From contig CM043698.1 of the NCBI GenBank assembly GCA_023935145.1, forward strand, positions 144,254,001-144,318,000: a stretch of 64,000 bases of DNA. The letters are read 5' to 3'. This stretch comes from Bretschneidera sinensis (taxonomy: Eukaryota; Streptophyta; Magnoliopsida; Brassicales; Akaniaceae). How positions within the stretch are numbered: the stretch's first letter is position 1; each line of letters opens with the position of its first letter. Position numbers and translations under genes: made by a program. Shown here piece by piece: positions 57,410 through 64,000 of this stretch. The notes under the pieces were generated by a model that had not been told where the DNA came from, did no database searches, and saw nothing but the letters and a program-made list of their open reading frames with translations.

Positions 57410-60400
57410 CTAGTTGGTATTTTCGTCAATGTCCATTCTAGCCCAAGTTGAGATACAATCTAATTGATCGTCTACCACTACATTAGAAGGCATACACTGA
57501 TTGTAAGTGTCATCATTCTCTTCCTGTGTTTTTTTCCCCATTTCATATAGGTCCCTTGGCTTTGTGATCATAACATGATGCCATTCCTTTATTGTTGGGT
57601 CTTGCACATAAAACACTTGTTTCGCTTGAGATGAAAGTATGAACGGGTCATCCTTCAATAACTGACCAGTGTGTATTAACTTATTCAAGTTCACGAGAAT
57701 GCACCCACTTGCATCTTTCTTTAAACCCCTTGGTGAATTAATATCCAGCCAATCACAACGGAACAACACAATCTTAAACGTCTCATAGTAATCTAACTCG
57801 ATGATATCGTTGAGCACACCATAATACATTTTATCATCCACTTTAATCATAACTCCCGAATTTTGAGATCGTCTACACCTCTCATGTTCCTTCGTGTGGA
57901 ATTTAAAACTATTGATGTTGAATCCATTGAATCTCCTAACAACATTATTCGGACCTCGAGCAAAGGCAATTAGTTCATCTGAATAATTTTTATCCACCAT
58001 CCATGGCACCTAAACATTTTCCAACAATTAATATGAGACTACAACATTCAATGTTTAATTGAAGACACTTATATCATTCGAAAACTCTTGTTATTACGCC
58101 TAACTTGTCTCATAAGCCATGAGGGAAATTTCTCAACCAACCACTTCTGTTCGAGACTTTGTATTGGTCGATTGGAACGGTTGGTTAGTCTTTGAGCAGC
58201 CAAAAATTCGCTGCAGTAATTGATGTTTTTATGTAACTGTTAGGCATCACAGTGATAACAACAGATAATAAAAACTCAATTTAAATACATGATTACTAAT
58301 TAAGTTCATTTATTGATACTAACCTACAAATTTCAGAAAGTTTATCATTATGTAGCAACACATAACGATGTGCTTGAGCCAATGACATGTCATCGAGCTC
58401 AACACTCACAATCTTTCCCATTATTCGCCTGCCAGAGGAAAACATGTATTCATCCAAAAAATTTACAGTATCATTGTTCCTTTAGAGGCGGTTGAATCTT
58501 GTCTCTACACCTTTAAGAATTGGGAGCAATATATTAGACACTCCTCCCCATTGTACTCTTCAGCAATTGACCCCTCGGGTCAACTTCTATTACATATGTA
58601 AGATTTCAAGCGCACTAAATACCTTGCAAAGCCAAAAAAATTAAAGATAAATTAAGTATCCAATATGCAACAAAAAATTTACAAGTGCACTAAATAGCAT
58701 TGAACATCTAACCTCTCAACAGCATACATCCACCTGTAGTGTACAGGACCCCCAAGTCTAGCCTCAGAGGCTAAGTGAATGATAAGATGAACCATAATGG
58801 TAAAAAAACCCAGGGGGAATATTTTCTCCAAATGGCAGAGTGTCAAAGCAACACGCGACTCCAATAAGTCAAGCTCATGAGGATCAAGGGCTTTAGAGCA
58901 TAAAGCTTTGAAAAATTATGATAACTCAAACACAAATGCTATAACATGTCTAGGCAAAGATGCTCTTAAGGTAATCGGAAGGATTTCTTGCATCAATATG
59001 TGACCGTTATGACTCTTTAAGTTTAACAGCTTACGACCCTTTAGGTTCACACATCTCGAGATGTTTGATGCATACCCATCAGGAACTTTAAGATTTGCCA
59101 AAACTGTCAAGAAATTTTGCTTCTCCTTCGTGGACATAGTGTAGCATACTGGAGGCGAGTGATCTTTTCCATTAGGAATAACAACTAAATGGAGGTCTTT
59201 CCTAATACCAATTTCCTCGAGATCGCGGCGTGCCTTCTTATTATCTTTAGTGTTACCATCTATATTCAATATTGTTCCAATCAAATTATCACATACATTC
59301 TTCTCTATATGCATCACATCTAAATTATGACGCAATAGATTGTCTTTCCAATATGGTAACTCAAAAAAAATGCTTCTTTTTTTCACAACGTATCTACAAC
59401 TCTTTCATCCATGGGAATATCCTCATTATCAACATTTTCAAGGAAATCATCCACACCCTCAAAAAGGTGATCAACTTCATCCACTAGCACTTGCCCCGTA
59501 GAGGTACCAATATCCTCTCTTGCTCTCTTTTTAGAAGGCTTCAAGGTTTTACCATAACTATAGTTTCCACCCTCTAGTTGTCTTAATACATCGTGCCCAG
59601 ACGGTGGAACAGGAGCAGATCCCAACTCTATGGTGCCATCAAACTGATCCTTCTGAAAACGAAACTCATGGCTTTCTGCTAACCATCGACAATGACCCAT
59701 ATAGCAAAACTTTCCCCCGTGCTTTAACCATACAGAATGCTTGGATTCCCCACAATATGGACAAGCAACCCGCCCCTTGGTGCTCCAACCAAATAAGTTT
59801 GCATAGGCTGGAAAATCATTAATGGTCCAAAGAAGAAAAGCACGCAGATTAAAGCTTTGATTGGTGGACGCATCAAAGGCATCGACATCATCTCATAATT
59901 GTTTCAACTGTTCAATTAGAGGCTGCAAAAAGATGTCAATATCATTACCGGGGCTTTTCTCATCAGGAATAACCGTTGAAAGGAGGAAGGATGTTTGCTT
60001 CATGCAAAGCCACAGTGGCAAGTTGTATGGGACCAAAAGAACGGGCCATATGCTATAAGTTGAACTCATTGTTCGAAAGGGATTGAACCTGTCACTAGCT
60101 AGGCCAAGCCTAACACTCCGAGGATCAACTGCAAAATCGGGATACAAAGTATCAAATTCATTCCAGGCTAGTCCATCCGCCGGGTGTCTTAAAATCTCAT
60201 CCTTTGTCTGATCTTTATCATGCCATCTCATCAGCGAAGCCGTTTTAGATGACATATATATCCTCTTCAATCTTGGTATTAGCGAAAAATAACGCAATAC
60301 TTTAGCTGGCTTTTTCTTTTTCGATTGACCATCCATCTCATTCAATGGATCCTCATCATCAGCATTGTTTTTAACCCACCACGGCACACAACACGCATGA

Positions 60401-61203
60401 CAAAATTCATCATTCACATGCTCACCCCAATACAATGTGCAGTCATTATGACAAACATGAATATTGTCATACACAAGTCTCAATCCTTTGATAATCTTCA
60501 TGGCTTCATAATAATTTGAGGGCAATGGAGCACACATCGGAATTACCATGTTGATAAACTCAAGCAACATAGTCAGAGATTTACCAGACCACCCATTCAA
60601 ACATTTGAGGTGTAGTAGATATAACATGAAACTTAACTTTGTGAAATTTTGACAACCTGGATAAAGTTCAGTATCGTAATCTTTCATCAAATTACGATAC
60701 TGAGTCGTCTCATCAATAGCAGAACGAACTTGATGTTCGACGTGTGAAGGATCACCACAATTATTGAACTCAAACCCACCATGAGCATGTTGTTCTTCAC
60801 CATGCTCATTTGAAGATCCCAGTTCGATTCCTAAACGTAACGGTTCATTGTTTGGGTTTTCACAAGTAACCTCAAAGGCACCTTGGAGAAAACCCAACAC
60901 GTCATCTCGTCCCATGAAGCCACTGGGAACATTAATGGGCTGTGAACTAGTGTGAGTGTGGTCTATACGAGAGACTTTCTCCCCATGAAAAACCCACTCG
61001 GTGTAACCTGGACTAAACCCATTATACAATAGATGCTCCTGAACAGTTTTTGGTTCGAATAAATAACAATTACCACATCTCCTACATGGACAAACAATAC
61101 TACCACGACCCCAAGCTTTCTGACACGCAAATCTAATGAAGTTTGCAACACTATCCATATAGGTTTTACTCGACCTCGGTTTATCTGTCTAACTTTTATC
61201 CAT
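57410..61203 (-). pseudogene. CACTA transposase TnpD-like (Transposase_21), broken
   Basis: The main transposase, which would bind the element ends and cut. The true start appears to be the ATG at 61201-61203 (MDKS); codon five is TAG (61189-61191) where the family has tryptophan, followed by TDKPRSSKTYMDSVANF. Next come the Transposase-associated domain (CPCRRCGN), the Transposase_21 region (WRHDK-like MRWHDKDQTKDEILRHPADG, FLLWTINDFPAYANLFGW, CPYCGESKHSVWLKHGGK, LLRHNLDVMHIEKNVCDNL), DUF4218 (LGGPVHYRWMYAVER, ARPEGSIAEEYNGEE) and, after an intron, DUF4216 (YYGVLNDIIELDYYETFKIV, FRCDWLDINSPRG). More stops lie near 59890, 59385 and 58915. Length and domain order match intact relatives, so decay is by point changes. 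Confidence 0.93.
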
Positions 61204-61356
61204 TTTTAGATGACGCCCCTAAAACAATGTTAATAAAGTCAGAATTGTAATATTTTTGGCAAAAGAAGGTATAATCACAAATTTGTATTATTACAGTCAG
61301 AATTAATATTAATAATTATTACAGTCTTAATATTATAAACAAATATGAAATTATAC

Positions 61357-61448
<92 letters not shown>

Positions 61449-61799
61449 ATATTATAATAAATACCTTATTAATTATAATAATAATTAAAAACTAATATTA
61501 TAAGTAGAAATAAAATAATACTAAAAATTATAATATATATGATCATAATTATTCTATTACAATATAATAAGACATTTAAATATTAATATTCATAATAATT
61601 CTAAAAATCAGTATTTGTAGTCACGCCTAAAAATCCTTTTAATCTTGATTGTTATCCTTGTGAATTATACTAAGGTGTATCCAGTATTTGCACTCAAGCC
61701 TAAAAATCAGCAGTACCATTTTCATTGATTTTTAAACCAATTGTAGCACAAATCATGAGAACTTATCAAATTTATATAACTTCAGGAATAAAAGCTAAT
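61204..61799. other. Region upstream of TnpD
   Basis: AT-rich, with the ATT microsatellite at 61361-61441. No coding sequence. Confidence 0.5.
61361..61441. repeat. (ATT)n microsatellite
   Basis: About 27 uninterrupted ATT units, then degenerate ATTATAAT sequence. Likely length-polymorphic. Confidence 0.97.
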
Positions 61800-62014
61800 A
61801 TAGTAATGAGATCAAAACCATACTTAGGTGCAAGAAAGAATGGCATTGGATCTCTAACGAAAGTTGGATGAAGAATTCCAGGCAGATTACAGCTTCTGCT
61901 AAGATAAATCGGCTTGCTTTCCTTCAAAGCTGTAGAAATGGCAGTTTCTAGAGGTTCATGTGCATCATCCAAGTGTCCTACTTCCTTCAAAGCATTAGAA
62001 TTTCTTAACTTCAA
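61800..62014 (-). pseudogene. PDC: Pyruvate decarboxylase fragment
   Basis: The minus strand reads DDAHEPLETAISTALKESK, then PIYLSRSCNLPGILHPTF and DPMPFFLAPKYG. This matches the part of plant pyruvate decarboxylase after the thiamine-pyrophosphate N-domain (family pattern DAHE--DTAI-TALKESKPVYI-ISCNL-G-PHPTF). The residues before GHLDDAH (KLRNSNALKEVGH) do not fit the family, and a near-repeat EVGHF lies just upstream. Only one exon-sized piece is present, so it is a captured or relic fragment; the enzyme would convert pyruvate to acetaldehyde. Confidence 0.82.
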
Positions 62015-64000
62015 TTTCTTTGGGAAAGCAGTAAGAAAGTGTCCTACTTCCTGAATGTAATCAAATCAACAGCATCAACATTATAGTAATAAAGAGGAAC
62101 TGAAGCAACGAGCAACATGATAGCACGAAATTTACACACTGATAAGAAAAGAAAAGAAACAAAACAGCTAAGGTCCACATCTGATACTAGGTATCATTTT
62201 CTTCTGCTTTCAGTCCAACTATTAGGAGAAATATTGTTAAAGACTTTAATAGCTTAGTTGACTCATTTCAATCTTAAATTATGAACCTTAGGTGTAATTT
62301 AGATTTATTTCAGCTCATTAATTATTTTGCATTGACTAAATTGTACCATGAAATTTAAATTGTATCAAATGGTCAAGTAGTTCAATTCACTTAAACCTAA
62401 CACAACCAAACTGTCATCTAATTTCAACTTAAAGCTAAATATTCTGATCTTGCAGGCCAATAACCAACTCTATCCAATGTTCGAACTGTGCAATGTTATA
62501 TTATCAGCAAAATTAAAATGCCTAACGTATATAAAGTAGAAAAAAAAACTGAATCAAACTCTCTTCGGTTCAAAGAAATTAAAATGCCTAACGCACCTTT
62601 GAAAAAAAAACTGAATCAAACTCATTCTTGCTCTTCAAGTAACCTTTTGTTTTTCCCAATTAGTAGTGTTGAAAGAGAGAAGCAGAGCTGAAACCTTGTA
62701 TGAAGTTAAAAAAAAAAAAAAGAACTGTTTTCATTTTTAAAACCCAAAAACGCCTTAAAGTCTAGAGAAATATAGAATTTAAATACATCATTTTCCACAC
62801 TTCAGAGAATTCGAAATATGTCTCTTTTCCACACTTCTTTTGCGAGAGAATTTGAAAAACATATAACATCTTAAGCACTCCAAAACCAACTGATGATTTC
62901 AACAAGAGATTTCCCAAAACCAACTGATGCTATTCAGCACGGAGAAAATTAAATTCATATATCAATTTGGATAAAGAAACTATATATATCATATTATATC
63001 TGCTCATACCTTTTACATTTACTAGGTCTAATCTTAAGTAGGTTGCATGCATGAGTTGATCGACAGAAGGAAAATTGTGGAAATCATTCACAAATGGAAC
63101 AGTAAGAGTCATTCAATTAGATCAAACTTTGTCACTTAAGTTGGCATAGTCGTTAGATAACGTACTTGAACATGATCCAACAATAGGGTACCCCAGCTTG
63201 CATGAAAATTAAATAGAGGGCGGGGAGATAAACTGCTTAAATGTAACCGGCATAATGCAAAACTGAAACAAAAACAATCCAACAAGAAACAAGACTAGCA
63301 TTATTGTATAACCTAGGCAGCTAAGATACCTACAATATGTCATTTTGGTCAAGAATGCTTATCTGATATCTCTATCAAGTAAATCTATCCTACATGAATC
63401 CTCCTTTTCAAAATCACTTCCACTAAATTGTACTAACATTTTTATATTCTCACTGAATTGCTCTCATTTTAACCAGATACGAATGTAATCTGGCCAGATT
63501 TCTATCACATGAAGTTTGGACACCATAAAAAGGGAACTTATGTTCTAAATAATTTGCTTTTCCGAATTCTCATGAAAAATTACAAATTTAACTCATTTAA
63601 TGATGAAAATATATGATATACTATTACTAAGCAGAACATGTTGTGGATGGTACATAATCTACCATCCACAGAACTTACAGCTGCATGCGTGTTTTAAACT
63701 TCCAACCAAGATTTGATTGATAGGGTAACAGGTACCTCTTACTGAAAAAAGTGGAACTCCCCTCATCAATCATATCACCAAGAACTCTTCTGTTTAGAAT
63801 TAAGGATGAAACAGGCATTTAGTACATCAATGTTCAGCAGAACACTCTAACTAAGGAAAGGATATCATATAGGTCATGAATAGGATGCACCTAAGACCAA
63901 TATTTGTTCACAGACCCCAAGTACATTATCTGGAAAATTTACCTTAACTTTATTAATCCCATAAAAGCCACAGATGAAACTGATAAAGAAAGTACTTACA
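62015..64000. other. Intergenic or intronic DNA, nothing assigned
   Basis: No recognisable exon. A small duplication at about 62512-62630 repeats AAAATGCCTAACG and AACTGAATCAAACTC. Intron or flank of a gene to the right is possible. The sequence is less AT-biased after 63120 but gives no coherent frame. Confidence 0.4.

Larger units (their letters stand above)
52363..61203 (-). mobile_element. CACTA (En/Spm) transposon, coding region of both genes
   Basis: A TnpD-type transposase gene (57410-61203) and a second gene with the Transposase_24 domain (52363-57038) in tandem on the minus strand, the usual CACTA arrangement. Stops in both genes make it non-functional. Terminal CACTA repeats were not established. 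A sequence reading CACTACTAATTGGGAAAAAC on the minus strand at about 62645-62664 is a possible upstream terminus, and no partner was found at the left, where copia sequence begins at 52197. Confidence 0.88.

Overview
The window is plant nuclear DNA, most likely from a eudicot. It is AT-rich and holds one intact multi-exon host gene. Almost everything else is transposable element: chromovirus, Athila-like, Tekay-like, Tork-like and SIRE-like LTR retrotransposons, hAT and CACTA DNA transposons, a LINE fragment, tRNA-derived SINEs, TRIM-like elements and foldback MITEs. No prokaryotic or organellar signature was seen. All comparisons were made by eye; no identity value was computed unless differences are stated as counted.

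Layout: 248-608 and 1349-1440 are small foldback MITEs. 1488-8126 is a decayed hAT element that still carries the transposase dimerisation region (7245-7520) and is split by a 5.57 kb chromovirus (1610-7182, minus strand). 9131-11052 is the only intact host gene, a three-exon DUF1218 membrane protein. 11664-17994 is an Athila-like deletion derivative with a perfect 5 bp target duplication. 18090-18643 is a second hAT end. 19182-29660 is MITEs, a small LTR element, tandem repeats, a SIRE-like solo LTR nested in a MITE (25376-26502) and an unrecognised, relatively GC-rich 0.7 kb direct duplication (26826-28212). 29661-34795 is a tandem segmental duplication; one copy is interrupted by a 2,065 bp Tekay-like solo LTR whose empty site survives in the other copy.

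The outstanding feature is a palindrome of about 12 kb (35497-47607). Two arms of about 6 kb flank a 41 bp spacer. Each arm carries, from outside to inside, fragments of a HAK/KUP potassium transporter, a VTI1-type v-SNARE and an LRR-VIII-type receptor kinase, with introns kept. The arms differ by substitutions and by independent indels and stops, so this is an old biological inverted repeat that captured host gene pieces, not a simple assembly mirror.

To its right are two abutting Tork-like copia LTRs, one split by a SINE with a 14 bp target duplication, and a 5'-truncated copia gag-pol (48341-52191, minus). Next come the two genes of a CACTA element (52363-61203, minus), with a LINE fragment between exons of one gene. 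A pyruvate decarboxylase fragment (61800-62014) and unassigned intergenic DNA finish the window.

Apart from the DUF1218 gene, every coding unit recognised here is broken. The region reads as a nested transposon landscape whose likely present activity, if any, is small RNA production, most plausibly from the palindrome.
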